DNA of 64,000 bases. It comes from Gavia stellata (Eukaryota > Chordata > Aves > Gaviiformes > Gaviidae). The translations under genes were made by a program, and so were the position numbers. Below, in pieces: positions 28,001 to 41,029 of the stretch. The notes under the pieces are model-generated. The model saw nothing but the letters and a program-made list of their open reading frames with translations, was not told the DNA's origin and ran no database searches. Within the stretch, counting starts at the first letter, position 1. The number at the start of each line of letters is the position of its first letter. The stretch covers positions 15,510,428 to 15,574,427 of the forward strand of contig NC_082610.1 of NCBI RefSeq assembly GCF_030936135.1. The letters are read 5' to 3'.

Positions 28001-31000
28001 TGAAATTCAGTATAAGATAATGAAAATACAGGTAGACTTACAGATGAGCATTTAGGCTCCTCACTCTAATTTCTGCTATCCACTGTAAAGCAAAAATAGT
28101 CTGAAATGGCCTTCAAACAGATGTATCTTTTTTAACAAGATGTATGAATGTTACACATGGTCTAAAAACTTTCATGTTATAAATCACTTCAGAAATAACG
28201 ATGGATTTATAACGCCCTCTCAATAGTGCAGACAGGTGCTACTCTAATCCAAACCATTGGGATCAGGCAGGTTGCATGATACACCCTCACCCAGTACTGT
28301 TTAGATCCACCTAAGCGTTGGTGCTGAAAGTTATTAGCAAGGCATAAAGCATCTGGAACTGTATTATATTTACTATTGTTCATATTTAAATTCTCCTTTT
28401 AAATACTTTGTAATTTTCTGAAGTTTTATTAAGTAACATTTATTGGTTATTAAATCACTCCTCACCCTGGTGCTCTACAGGACAACACTGCATGCTCTTA
28501 AAGGCTTGGGTGGCGTAACAGAGTCTGTGGCTGCTCTTGGACTTCGCTTGCTAGATATATTTACCTTACTTCTACCATTTCATATGGAATTGTCGGTTTC
28601 AGTGCCATTCCTTCCTCTGAGCCAGTGCTTTCATTTTATTTAATTTTTATCTTTTAGATTCGTTTTGCTTCTTCAAGGGATAAAGAAATTGAGGAACTAA
28701 CTCCAAATGTAACTTCATATGGCTTCCATCTCTTTATGATAACCCTCTAGATTAGCAGGCACATTCTGAAAAGCACAATGATAGATTCCTTTGTATAGTG
28801 GTCTCTCTTCAGATCCCACAAATAAGCACCAAAAAACCTCTTAACTAATATGGAATTTCAGCTTAGATGGTCACAAATTAACCAGAGAAGGGTGTATGTT
28901 AGTTTAAACAAATTACTCACATTTTCCATTTTTGGTCTATAGCATAAGAAATTAGATAGTTAATTTTAAATGCAAAACTTTGTACAGCGTGCAAATCATG
29001 TCTGTATGTCAAAGTAAAATAACAAACCTAATGAGGAATGTTAAAAAAGCAAGACCCATTAGTTTAAAGATACATGGAAGCAGCCAAAGATGACAAACAT
29101 GCATAAAATTCAAAACATGATGGAAAAGGGAACAGGCACTGAACCACATAAATCAGTGTTTTGAATTCTATTTCTCTGTGGGTATAATTGTACCTTAGTT
29201 TCTTATAATGATTTATTGAGGTAAATAGTCTGTATGGTTTAACAGCTACAGCTTCAAAGTGTCAGGCACAGACTCTCCTTTATTCATGAGGCAGCTGAGT
29301 ATTGGGATGTGAATTAGCTTCTGTATTCTGGGACTTGGCAAAGTTTGTTTTTAAGGTCCTTATAAAGGATTCATGTTGATGCAGCTATTCAAATGTGAAA
29401 AACAGTGTGCTGTAATGGATGAAATAGAAAAGCTTTACAGTAATTCTGGAGGCAAAAAAGTAAAAACACTGAAATAAACCATTCAGAATTACCTTCAGCA
29501 AAAGAAAGGCATGCCCTAGAGTTAATTTTAATACATTGTGTCATTTTGGGGAACACAGAAAAAACCTAATTTCTTGATGAAGTACAAAAGTGTGATGGAA
29601 TTCCAGAATTTACTTTTAAGTTAAAATAAAATAAAGTATGAAAAAGAAATGGTACAAGTTTAAGCTGTGATATTCACATTTTGGGTTGATTGCCAAACCA
29701 CACGTTCTATTGCTCTCAGACCAGGATAAACCAACCATTAACTAATCAAAAGAATCATCATCCATGAAAGCTATGATGGCATTTTAACAGTTCTTAATCT
29801 ATTAATAAGAAAGAATAATTTGCAAAATATATTCCCTCTTCTGTTTATGTTCAGAGGGCTGTTCTTAGCAGAAATTATATGTAGGCTCCCATGGTGTAGA
29901 AACCCTATGAACGCCATGAAAATGCACTAAGCTTCCTTACGTACTGTGCCAAGATATTCAGCAGGAACTTTGGTCGTTGCCAAGAAACACGTGTGCCTCA
30001 GATACAGAAGCTCTGCATGTACCGGTATTTCAACATTCCTGGAGAGAAATGTGACCCCTTGATGCATACACTGGTTTGCTGGCATGCTTGCATTCCTCCC
30101 CATCTGTCCGAGTGGCATTCTGCCTTCTCACAAGGTGGGATACCAGTTTTGGAGCACAGGTGCCAACCAAATATAGGTTCAGACTAATACTCTGCAAAAT
30201 GTGGCAAACAACATTTCACCTGCAAGAAGATCATTCTGCCTCTGACCCATGCCAAATTAGGATTGCATGCTTCATTAGCAAAGGGGGTCATCAGCTGAAA
30301 ATCATAGGCAGCACCAGAAATGCTGGTTTTCTGTATAACAACTCCTAGCTGAAAGTCTTCAGCACTGAGCTTTAATTTACAATACACCAAATTTTCCTAA
30401 TATTGCGGACATACAACGCTTTTGAGAAAGCTGAGACAGACCATGGACAGAGATCTGTTGAATTCATCCTCCCAAACTCATTTCTGACAAATTCCAAGAT
30501 TCTTAAAAAGGGCAAATGAATTAACATCGGGGGAAAGGCATAAGTAAAGATTTGTGTTACCTCTAAGGGGGTTTGCTAACAACACAAAGAAAACAAAGCA
30601 AACTACCTTTATTATGCCTGGCAAAAAACCCAAACCAAAACCACTTGTTATCAACCACCAAATTGCTTATATAATTCTAAAATTCTTAAATTATAATAAA
30701 ATATTTTATTATTAAAATTGTCATACGATATAAAAAGTTAAGTTAGCTTTTAGTTTGAGAATTTATGTACACACGAAGGCACACTAGTCAGGAACAACCA
30801 TTTTATGACAACAATTCAACATACAATGACAACACTGGATAATATTAAATGGTGTTTCACTATCCTCAGAATAAAGTATATTTTGAACTCCTTCATTAAT
30901 GAAAATATTCCACACTAAATTAATTTAACAAGAAAACTTAAATATTCAGTTGATCAATAAACAGAATAACCACAAAGTAGTGTTGGGTTTGCTTCCAAAT

Positions 31001-31339
31001 TAGCATAGCCTACTTTATTTATAAATGTACGAAAAAAAATGAAGCCTCACTAGTCTAAAAAGCTATCTGCTTTCAGGAAACAATTCACTATCCCTTCTTT
31101 GGTAATTTACTATGATTTCTGTAATTTATTTCTCCCAGGATGCACCTGATATATTATCAGCTTTAGGTGATTTTGTTAAACTGACTATCCAAAAACGGGA
31201 GTCACGTTATGCATGATTGTGCATTATTTAAGCTATTCAGAAGGCATGCCACTGTTATTCCCAAATGAAAAACTCAAAGCTATTAATTCTTACTAGCAAA
31301 AAATTATAACTCAATAAATTGAATTCTGTAATTATAATT
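22051..31339. other. AT-rich non-coding DNA
   Basis: No supported gene. It contains the TA-rich tract at 22,541. A slightly GC-richer island at about 26,960-27,200 has a 120-codon minus-strand frame that I could not assign to a family. Confidence 0.6.
22541..22640. repeat. TA-rich tract (TATATG/TACATA type)
   Basis: Alternating TATA, TATG and ACATA units, imperfect. It is typical intronic low-complexity sequence. Confidence 0.7.
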
Positions 31340-32095
31340 CAATATGTTAAGATGCAGACTCCTGCATCTGAGATGGAATAACCCCATGCAACAGTACAGG
31401 CTGGGGGCCAACTGGCTAGAAAGCCTATTTGCAAGAAAAAAACTGGAGGTCCCTGTGGACAACAAGCTGATAATGAGCCAGCAGTGCGCCCTGGCAGCAA
31501 AGGCGGCCACCAGCATCCTGGGCTGTTTTAACAGGAGCATTGCCGGCAGATTGAGGGACCTGATAATTTCCCTCTTTCTGGCACTTGTGAGACAGCATCA
31601 GGAGCAATGTCTCCAGCTCTGGTCTTCCAAGTACAAGACAGATATTGAACAGTGGAGCAAGTCCGTCAGAGACACCAGGACAACAAGGAGGCTGCAGCAC
31701 GATATACAAGGAGAAATTGAGAGACCTGGGTTTGCACAGCCTTTCACCTGCTGGTGAAGGTTAGAGCTTACTACTGCTTGCAACTGCCTAAAAAGAGGGT
31801 GTAGGGAAGATGGAACAAGCCTCCTTGCAGAGCTGCGCAGTGACATGACATGAGGCGATGGACACAAGCTGAAATATGGGAAATTCCAATTCAATATAAA
31901 GGAAAAAAAATTACCTTGAGGGTGCTCAAACACTAGGCCAGGTTGCCAACACACACCATCCTTGGAGATATTCCAACTTGACTGGAGATGGCCCTGTGCA
32001 ACCTGCTCTAATTGGACCCGCATCGAGAAAGAGGTAGGACTAGATGACCCCTGGCAGTCCTTTCCAATCTACATAATTCTATGTTTCTACAATAT
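31340..32095 (+). mobile_element. CR1 LINE 3' fragment
   Basis: A decayed CR1 3' portion. Residues such as WNNPMQQYRLGANWLES, VDNKLIMSQQCALAAKAATS and ILGCFNRSIAGR follow the end of the CR1 ORF2 consensus, and a CR1-type 3' end (CCTGGCAGTCCTTTCCAATC then ATTCTATG) closes it. A stop (31,755) and frameshifts show that it is inactive. It is more diverged than the copy at 38.9 kb. Confidence 0.88.
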
Positions 32096-35000
32096 ACATG
32101 ATATGGTTTTGTATGATACACATATCAGTTTTAACAATGTCATATACAAGAACAGTTATGAGTATCGCACTCTAGGCACTCGCTAAACTATTTAGGGACA
32201 GCATATAGGCTTATATTTGCTTTTCTCAGTTTTTCATTCAAACAAAGGCTTCAGTTTTTTGTACAGAACTTGCTTCTAGTAAATTAATAGCATTATACAT
32301 GGCATTTATACTACGACTTCCCACTTTGGATCCCAAATGCTTTAGAAATAATGCATTCCTTAAAATAGAAAAAGGCACCTGCTATGCCCCCAGAAAAACA
32401 AGAAAGGTGGCATAAAGTCAGTAGAACAGCATATTTCTCTTTCTGGCACACTGTGCCTGTATGTCACAATCACTGTCCTAATGTAAAGCACACTGTCCTG
32501 CCTCTAGGCAGGATAACACAATTCCATGACAGTCTCAGACCTATCATAAATAACACGAAATTAAGAGGACATGATCTTTCATGCCTACATTAATTTGTTT
32601 AAAATTTATTATTTCAGACTATTAAAAATATTCTGATGCTTGGGCTACAAATTTCTATACTCAAAGTTAAAATGTCCATAAATTGCTGCAGTACTACACC
32701 TGCAACTTAATGTCATTTATTGTAAGAGAAATAATACCAAAACAGTAAAGTCAACTTCAGTACAGGCAGAGTGCACAGTAGGTTCTTGGCGAAGTTGCCA
32801 GATAGTTTATAGTTTATTAATACAGTGTACAGCTTGAAAAGATCACTATATTAATTCTAAAGAGCTGATGTAAGAAATAAGATATTGGTGTTAAACAGGT
32901 AAAAGAGGGTAATGAATTTCCCTTTTATTTTTGCGTTTATTGCAATCACCCAAAACCCATAGGCTGTGACTGATACCCAATTAATAATCCATGAGTCCAG
33001 TACATGGACAAAGCAAATATGTATTTGCATGTCCTTTTGTACAGTAAAGATCTTACAGTAGCTAAAATGAGCAAAAATCAGCACTGCCAAGGCAACATGC
33101 TGCCTATGTTTTAAGTAATACAAGTCACCGGAACACATGCAAACTGGCTGCAATGGACCTGATTCGTCTTCCTATAGGCTCCTGTAAACAAGAGGGGTAA
33201 TGAATGATCACATATTTGGAACACATACTGTCAGGACACAAATTAATGAAAATGGAGGAAAAATCTTTCTGCTGCGGTGGCAGGAGACAGTATTGTGATA
33301 TAGCTCTATCATGGAGATGCACATATTGTCAGAAAAGAAAAATCTTCAGCAGTCTTCAAAGTTTATTTGGACATTGGGTGCGTATGAAAAGTCTATGTGC
33401 TCCACTGACAATGAAAATTAAGCAGAAACATTTCTTTTCAGAAAGGACTCTGAGTTTTAACAGGCCCATTTTTTTCACACCTTTAAAATCTTTCTCAAAG
33501 CATTTTGGATCAAGTGAAAATAAGCAGTATAAAGATACTTGGTGTTATTTCTTATTCCTTTCCACTGACCACTTCCATAAATGTTACTGAAGTCCCTAGG
33601 GAGGAGCAACTACTACAATCGTACAGGGTTAGGAAGGAGAACACACAGAGCCACTGGTTTTCCCATACCAGTTGCATTCCCTTCTAATTTCTCTTTGCCC
33701 ATACAGTAAAAGATTCAAAGGTGTTAGGAACAGGAATAATTATATGAAGAGACAAATTCTGTATACAGACAACTTTCAACTGATTTCAGAGACTTTGGCT
33801 TTCACCAAAGCACCACAGGACTCAAGAAAGGACAATGTTAATTTTGCTCAACCTTTTTCAGCAGTGTTAGTCATGGAAGTATGCTAAGGAGTGGCTTGTC
33901 CACGCCATTTTCAAATTACCCAATAACTTAAATTCCCCAAGAGAAACAGATGGAAATGTTAGATTCCCTTTTCCTTGAAGTATTCTGCTTTACTACAGAT
34001 GGATGACACAGAAGATATACTAAAGGAGGAACTACTGAGTTTTCACTCTAAACAAACACAATTCATTTTGATAATAGTGAAGATTTTGTTTCATCATTCA
34101 GACTTACAGTGGAATAATTGAATTTGACAGATACTTTCTGTGAAATGTCTTCTCTTTATTGGTGCTTTTATGTGTTAGCAAGCACAAAAGAAAAAGAAGG
34201 AAAAGAAGTGAGATACATAAAGCTATATCTTCATTGCAATAAAAATGATTTTTACTCAGGTACAATATTCTAGCACTGTACCATGTACAGTGGTAAATGA
34301 AGAGGCCTAGTCAGTCTAATATGATGTAAAATCTTAGAGGAAGCAAAGCGCTGTATTTTCTGATTTTGATGTAGCTGGTTCACATCAACTCCAAGTAAGA
34401 GATATATGGTTGGCCTTGACTGGCTACACTGATATAAAAACTGCCTGGGTCCTGCCTCCACTAGGACTGTGCCTAGAGAAAGGTGTCCTAACATACCTTT
34501 TATGATGTTAAAAAATGGGGATTTTTTAAATCTTTGTATTGAGGACAAAGCCTAATACATGCAACAGTACTGGAAGCCTGCACAGTGCTAGGTTCAAGGA
34601 CATCATTTCTCCATTCTTTGTTTTCTTCATTCGTTAAACTGGGGCAACAATTTTTTTTTTCTGTGGTATTGAATAATGGCCTGTTCTGCTAGCCCAGAAA
34701 TAAAAGTAAGTGAAGATAGTCTTTGTATTGATGTGCTGCCTGTCTTGTTTACGATAGAAACTATTTTGTTTGTAGAAGGGAAGTGTTCTAAGAAAAGCTT
34801 TTATAACAGGTTCAGAAATATAAAAGCCATTTCAGGATGAGGACATCTCTATCCTTTATTTTGTTAGTCCTTGAAAGGGCTTTTTAAATGTTAACAGCTA
34901 TGACTGCCTTCCCTCAACTGATGCTCCCTTCTCAGCAATCCTTCTGTTGACATCTCTTTGTTTGCTCTTAGCTTGTCTTTCCTTCTTCCCAACCCCTTAA

Positions 35001-35639
35001 AACAAAACTTAGCAAGAGCTTGGAATTGAACTTTTGGCAGACATCGGGCCACTAAAACAGACTGAACTTTTGGCAGACATCGGGCCACTAAAACACATTG
35101 AATAAGCATGTTGCGTAAGTCAGTTTTCAAGAAAAAAAATTTCTTTCCCCACCTCCAGTGATATACAGAATATTTTCCACTCTTCTTTGTGGCAACCTCT
35201 ATATATTGCAGTGACAACTACTAAGCAAAGCTGGTCAGAAAACAGGAAGCATTTTCAGCTTAAAGTATGCTAAAAGAGATGAAACAGTTTTGAAATGCTA
35301 AGTTTCCATTTACAAAGAAATAAAGCTTTCTGCCTAAAACAAATTTAATTTAAACTGTGCCCTTAAAGTAGGTGTATGTGTACATACTTTTTTTTTTTCA
35401 AGCTAAAACAAATCAGCAGTTGACTTGTTAAGCTTTCCTACAGACAGATACTGGCAGCATTCCCTGTCTCACAGTGATAGCTACTTTGATATCAGAAGTT
35501 CATTAGTAACAATTAAAAATTCTACAGCACTTGAGAAGAGGTTGATCCTATTTTATATGCCAATGTCAGTTAGCGTATTATAAATTACAGTAGTCCAATT
35601 AAACTATAGCTAATATTTAGCACTTATACATTGCTTTGA
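32096..35639. other. AT-rich non-coding DNA
   Basis: It holds the 36-bp tandem duplication at 35,027. Otherwise there are only short chance frames. The 128-codon plus-strand frame at 33,204-33,590 has Cys/His residues but no zinc-finger spacing. Confidence 0.55.
35027..35098. repeat. 36-bp perfect tandem duplication (2 copies)
   Basis: The unit begins TGAACTTTTGGCAGACATCG and is repeated with a 36-bp period at 35,027 and 35,063, nearly without mismatch. The surrounding DNA is not repetitive, so the duplication is recent. On the minus strand it gives a 12-residue repeat in a 108-codon open frame that is probably not a gene. Confidence 0.85.
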
Positions 35640-35830
35640 ACACACACTGTGCAACTCTTAATTAATTCTTAATGCTGGCAAGTAGATATATTATCCTAAT
35701 TTCACAGATAAAGCAGAAAGGTGAGATAATTTGCCAAAGGCCACTTAGTTTTAGGTGGAGCCAGGACTACAACAGGGAGAGATTCAACTCCAAATCCATG
35801 ACTTCCAAGCCACGGCTGTCCAATGTCTTG
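35640..35830 (-). mobile_element. MIR/CORE-SINE-like relic
   Basis: TATTATCCTAATTTCACAGA, then GATAATTTGCCAAAGGCCAC, GGTGGAGCCAGGACTACAAC and CCATGACTTCCAAGCCAC follow the reversed MIR consensus (attatccccattttacaga, taacttgcccaaggtcac, ggcagagccaggactagaac). It is the clearest of the four relics. Confidence 0.6.
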
Positions 35831-35949
35831 GTCACCGTGTGATAGTTTTATTACTGCAGCTTAGTCAACACACAGCAAAGACATCCTTACCACATTACAC
35901 AATGAAAAAATTCTTTTGGCTGTCAGACCTAGTTCTACTTTAATCCACC

Positions 35950-36064
35950 CTACTATGAGGGACATGATTCAGTGGTGGACTTAGCAGGGTGAGGTTTACG
36001 GTTGGACTTGATGATCCTTAAGGTGTTTTCCAACCTAAGCGATTCTATGATTTTATGATTCTAC
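35950..36064 (+). mobile_element. CR1 LINE 3' end fragment
   Basis: About 115 bp containing GTTGGACTTGATGATCCTTA, TTTTCCAACCTAAGCGATTC and the tail TATGATTTTATGATTCT. This is the diagnostic avian CR1 3' terminus in plus orientation, severely 5'-truncated. Confidence 0.9.
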
Positions 36065-38879
36065 CTCTACACAGAGAGCTCAAAAAGAAGTAAAAATAAA
36101 ATAAATTCCAAGATTCTACATCGGGTTCTTCAAAGATGAAACTGCTTCCATAAGATCTAGTTAAGCCTCAGCTTCCCCATACCTAGCTTTCCTAAGCTGT
36201 TGCCTGCCTGAAAATTTTTATAATACAGCTTGCTGAGGTTCAAAACTTGGAATTGGACTGGGGTGGAAAATCTTGATTAAGGTAGTTTTTCTCATATTTC
36301 CTGTAATAGAGCTGGTGTTCACCTACCCTCCACCCCCAAAGACAGTTCCCCTCCAGAGACTAGAGCTCACTACAGAAGTAAAAATACATAGAAAAGTCTA
36401 AGACAGAGTATAATTGTACATGACAGTGAATAATTCTGTTACCTTATTTGTTATTTGACCTCATCTCACTCTCGCCTTATGTCTATCTCTGTTAATTTCC
36501 AATAACAAACCTCGATATTCCTCCCTATGGTGCTTTAGTTACACGGATAGAGAGACATTTAGCTGAGGTCTGATTTCTGCATTGCAGCCAGTTTCTGCTT
36601 CATGAAAAAAATCTCACCTCCTGTGAATTGAATGTTAGTTTCACGATAGTCTCTTCAGAGGGACTATGTCAAAGAAATGTAGAAAACTCACACAAATATT
36701 GCCCAGGATCCTTACCTACTGTCTTGCTTATATTCTAAAACAGTCTTGCAGATTGGAGAAGACAGGTTTCTTCTTAAAAACCCAATCTGGCTTGTTCTCC
36801 TGCGAATCATTATACTTCTCAGTTGTTCAAAAGAATACAGCAAATATAACATTGAATCCTAGCATGACAGGATTTTCAGAACTCCTTTCTTATCACTTAC
36901 TAGTGTTACTGGAATTATAGAAAGCTCATGAGTCGCACATCCTCAGAATTATTTGTAATATCTCTGTAAAGACAAGTGAAACCTCTACAGAACCAGTCTG
37001 CTACTGCACTCCATTTTCAAGTTACCCCATAGGTAGATGGATGCCATTTAATGCTAGGGATGTATTTGTTTATTAAGGTACCTCTTTTCTGCAAAAACAG
37101 AGCATTTTTATCGCAAGTGAGCAATAAACTAAGGAAAAAAAAATCGTAAAAGTGCCTCACTAAAAGATCATCAGCACATCATTATTCAAAATGTAAACAA
37201 AACCAAAATTACCAAACCATTAGTCAGCCATATAAACATTAATACATTTCAGTTGTCCTGAAAAAGACCTGAATTTAACAGTAGGCCACAACTAAGACCC
37301 AATTATAGTAGCTGATTTAGAGTTTAACAGTCCCATTTTCTTGCAGTTTTTTTTCCAAAGGCAAACTTTCTCAGTTTGTCCCATAAGGGAACCATAGCCA
37401 TGAAGCTAAAATTTCACACTTGTTTTTATTAAAGAACAGGTTTTCAGGCATAATAGTACGGAAACTGTAATAAAAGCTTAACTTAAAAAAATGGAAAAGA
37501 TACAATTTCACTAATATTAGATTACCACTATTCCTATTAACAGACTAAAAATGTTGCTACAAAAAATTGAGTTTTTTAATTCATAAAGTGATGTTATTTT
37601 TACATTTTTTGCATTTTTATACCCCTTCTGTGAGAAATAATTTTTTAAATACTGAAAATTAAATTAATCCACTATTACAGTCATTATATAATATTCTATA
37701 CGTTTAAATACATTAAAACGAGGTTAAAGTTATAAATATAACATTCTCTCATATTAATGCTCCCTTCTGCTTTTTATCATTGTCAAACAGTAACTACAGA
37801 AGTTTTAGAAAGCAGGTGTAACAGCTGTGCTTTTCAATTTGATTTTGCATACTCAAGCAGTGCAATATATGTGAACATGAATTTAAACATCACTATCCTA
37901 GTGCTGTTTTGTATAAATAATAATTGAAAATAATTACATTCTACATATATCTTTAACTCTGAATCTACCTACCCAGGAGTAGAAGGGCTATACCAGCACA
38001 TCTCTACATTATTAGATCTGAACTTTTGCACTCCATCTTCCAGAATATTTTCTTATCAACTCTTCTTTCATTGTATTTCGGTCCTACAAAAGAATGATGG
38101 GTGACATCTGGGTAACAAGGCTCAGGGAAAATGTTAAAAAGTATCAAAGTGACTGAAGAGCTTAATTGCCATACTCACAAAAAACATTGTAATGACACAT
38201 TTTTAGCTCTGTAAGGAAGAAATTCATAAAGACAAACTTAGCTAGGAGCAGTTCATCCCCCAAGCACAAAGCTTCCTCTCAAAGGCAGTTCAGAGCAGAA
38301 GCCTAACTTTAGAAGCCCTATAGGAATTCTTCATTAGCTACAGGGAGAGCATAGGAAAACTACATTCAGAAAACTGAAGGTAGCCACTGCAGGATCTTCC
38401 CCAAACTGTTTAAAAGCTGGACTCAGCTCTGACCAGCAGTCAGATCACCTCAGCTAAAAGTGAATTAATGGAACCAGACCCACCACCCCCACCACCCCCC
38501 CAAGCTGCTTCAGCATAAAGAGAAGTTACTTGCAAGGAACTGAACACGCTTCCTTTATGAGATGTGTTGTTCATCAGCGTGAACAACTGTGTGTAGACCT
38601 ACGTGTCATGGGGCCTATGTGCTACTTGTTCAATGTTATGTTTGCTCCTAATCACTCTTTGCAGAGTGTGGTCTTCTGCCTGGCGTTAGTAGGCATAGCC
38701 TTCTAACCTTCCAAATCCAAAAATCCACAGGTGGGTGGATAGACTTACTGGCTCAAATCCAAAATGTTTAACAGTTGTAGCCACAAAAGCAATAAAAATG
38801 AGAATAAAAACTTGTGAATAGAAGAAACTAAGCCAAACAAACCACTTAAGTAGATGCAAACAAATGCAGCTTAGATCAC
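36065..38879. other. AT-rich non-coding DNA between CR1 copies
   Basis: No exon, repeat or RNA gene recognised. Confidence 0.6.
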
Positions 38880-40163
38880 TGCAAATTAAAAGAAAGTTCA
38901 GGCACAGTCAACACAGGTTCACAAAGGGAAAATCCTGTTTGACTAATTTGATCCCCTTCTATGATAAGGTCACCTGCCCAGTGAGTGAAGGAAAGGCGGT
39001 GGATGTAGTTTTTCTGGATTTTAGTAAGGCTTTTGATACTGTCCCTCACAGCATCCTTCCGGACAAGTTGTCCAACTGTGGGATGAGTGAGTTCACGGTG
39101 CGCTGGGTGAAGAGCTGGCTGAAGGGCAGACCTCAGAGGGTTGTAGTGAACGGGACTACATCTGACTGGTGACCGGTCCCCAGTGGTGTTCCTCAGGGCT
39201 CAATCCTAGGGCCATTTCTGTTCAGTGTATTTATCAAGGATCTGGGTGCAGGAGTTGAATGCACCATTAACAAGTTTGCTGATGATACCAAACTGGGAGG
39301 TGCTGTTGACTCTATCAAGGGACAAGAGGCCTTGCAGAAGGATCTAGATTGATTGGAGCACTGGGCTATGATTAATGGGATGAAAGTTAACAAGTCAAAA
39401 TGCCAGATTCTGTACCTAGGACAGAGTAATGCGGGGCACAAGTATAAACTGGGAGAGGAGTGGCTGGAGAGCAGCCCTGCAGAAAGGGACCTGGGAGCGC
39501 TGGTCGGCAGCAGGCTCAATAGGAGCCAGCAGTGTGCCCCGGCAGCCAAGGGGGCAAACCCCATCCCGGGTGCATCAAACACAGCATGACCAGCTGGTCA
39601 AAAGGGGTGATGATCCCGCTGTATTCAGCGTTGGTGCGGCCTCACCTTGAGTGCTGTGTGCAGTTCTGGGCCCCACAATTTAAGAAGGATGTGAAGGTCC
39701 TTGAATGCGTCCAGAGGAGGACAACAAAGCTGGTGAAAGGGCTGGAAGGCATGTCCTGTGAGGCGGGGCTAAGGACGCTGGGCTTGTCTAGTTTGGAGAA
39801 AAGGAGGCTGAGGGGCAACCTCATCACTCTCTGGAGGGGAGAGGAGGGGATGTGGAGAGGGAGGTGCTGAGCTCCTCTCCCTGGTATCCAGTGCCAGGAT
39901 GCGTGGGAATGGTTCAAAGCTGTGCCAGGGGAGGTTTAGACTGGACATTAGGAAGCATTTCTTCACCATGAGGGAGGTCAAGCACTGGAACAGGCTTCCT
40001 AGAGAGGTGGTGGATGCCCCAAGCCTGTCAGTGTTTAAGAGGCATTTGGACAATGCCCTTAACAACATGCTTTACTTTTTGGCCAGCCCTGGAGTGGTCA
40101 GGCAGTTGGACTAGGTGATCGTTGTAGGTCCCTTCCAAATGAAATAGTCTAGTCTATTCTATT
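38880..40163 (+). mobile_element. CR1 LINE, 5'-truncated, RT part with stops and a frameshift
   Basis: About 1.28 kb of a CR1 non-LTR retrotransposon. Recognisable reverse-transcriptase blocks are FLDFSKAFDTVPHSIL (near 39,010-39,060), [10 protein letters not shown] (near 39,187-39,215) and FADDTKLGG (near 39,275-39,300, the catalytic FADD form of YADD). After these come [27 protein letters not shown] and EKRRLRGNL, then RFRLDIRKHFFT and HWNRLPREVVDAPSLSVFKR. In-frame stops fall after TSDW (39,170) and KDLD (about 39,350). The frame shifts near 39,560-39,590 and again near 39,870. The 3' end has CCTTCCAAATG and an ATTCTATTC-type tail. The copy is dead. Confidence 0.92.
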
Positions 40164-41029
40164 CAGATTCAAGCCAGCTACTGAGAAGAACTGAAGACTT
40201 GTGACATACTCTGACCACCTATACTGTATGTGCAAAGCATGCAAGAAGACTGAGGGAACAAGCACACATAATTTACAGGTACTGCTGGAGATGAAAAGTC
40301 CATGGCTGAAGTGATTGCCTTTATGCACACAGACAACGTGAATGTACAGACTTGACAACCACTCAGAAAAAATCTAATTAAGACACTAACTTTAGCTCTT
40401 TGACTAAACAAGAAAATTGTGATCATTTGTTTTAAATTTAAATTGTTTAAACTTAAATTGTTAAGGCGGTTTCAGTAAGACTACATACACTTAAGTGTGC
40501 TCATACCTGTTTTCATCTCGAGTAGTTTACCTCATTTTGATTTCAAAAATCCTTAAACAACCAAACTTTAACCTTAAGCTCTCCAGGTTTAAGCTGCAAT
40601 ATGAATTGGCACACACAATTTGCACATTTCAGCCCGCCCACCTTAACCTCCTGCCATTAGTTGGACTGCTACAACTTTATCATGGGGACAAAGTCACTAT
40701 GTAATGGAGAAAATAAACAGAAGGGATTTTCTTAACATTAAGGTGAGTAGACCTAAAGATGTGACTGTGCACCTCCCCACCCTGTAAATCTAAGGAAAAA
40801 CTCCAGAATGTTAACATTCAATGGCAACTCATGCAAACCCATTCAAATTAAGCTAACTCTGAACCAGACATACGTGAGAAAACACTAACTTGGGGGTAGT
40901 AAGTACATTTTTGCTTTGTACACGGCATGTATGTGGAGGAGCTGGGACCGCAGGAACGACAGCGATGACAGAAGGCCAGAGCAACTGGAGGGTTACGTGG
41001 AAACATTTGGAGCTCCAAAGAGGACTCCA
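40164..41029. other. Non-coding flank between CR1 and the CpG island
   Basis: GC content rises towards 41 kb. No gene is recognised. Confidence 0.6.

Noticed and set aside
33204-33590. Cys/His-containing plus-strand frame (CCGGRRQYC, CTYCQKRK)
   Set aside because: The Cys/His spacing does not fit C2H2, RING or other zinc-binding patterns. It is isolated in AT-rich DNA.
34590-34690. Possible MIR tail (ttcattcgttaaactggggcaac)
   Set aside because: Only the tail-like stretch matches; there is no convincing core next to it.
34891-35217. 108-codon minus-strand frame with a 12-residue internal repeat
   Set aside because: The repeat is just the 36-bp DNA duplication. The rest shows no recognisable family and no promoter or splice sites tied to it.
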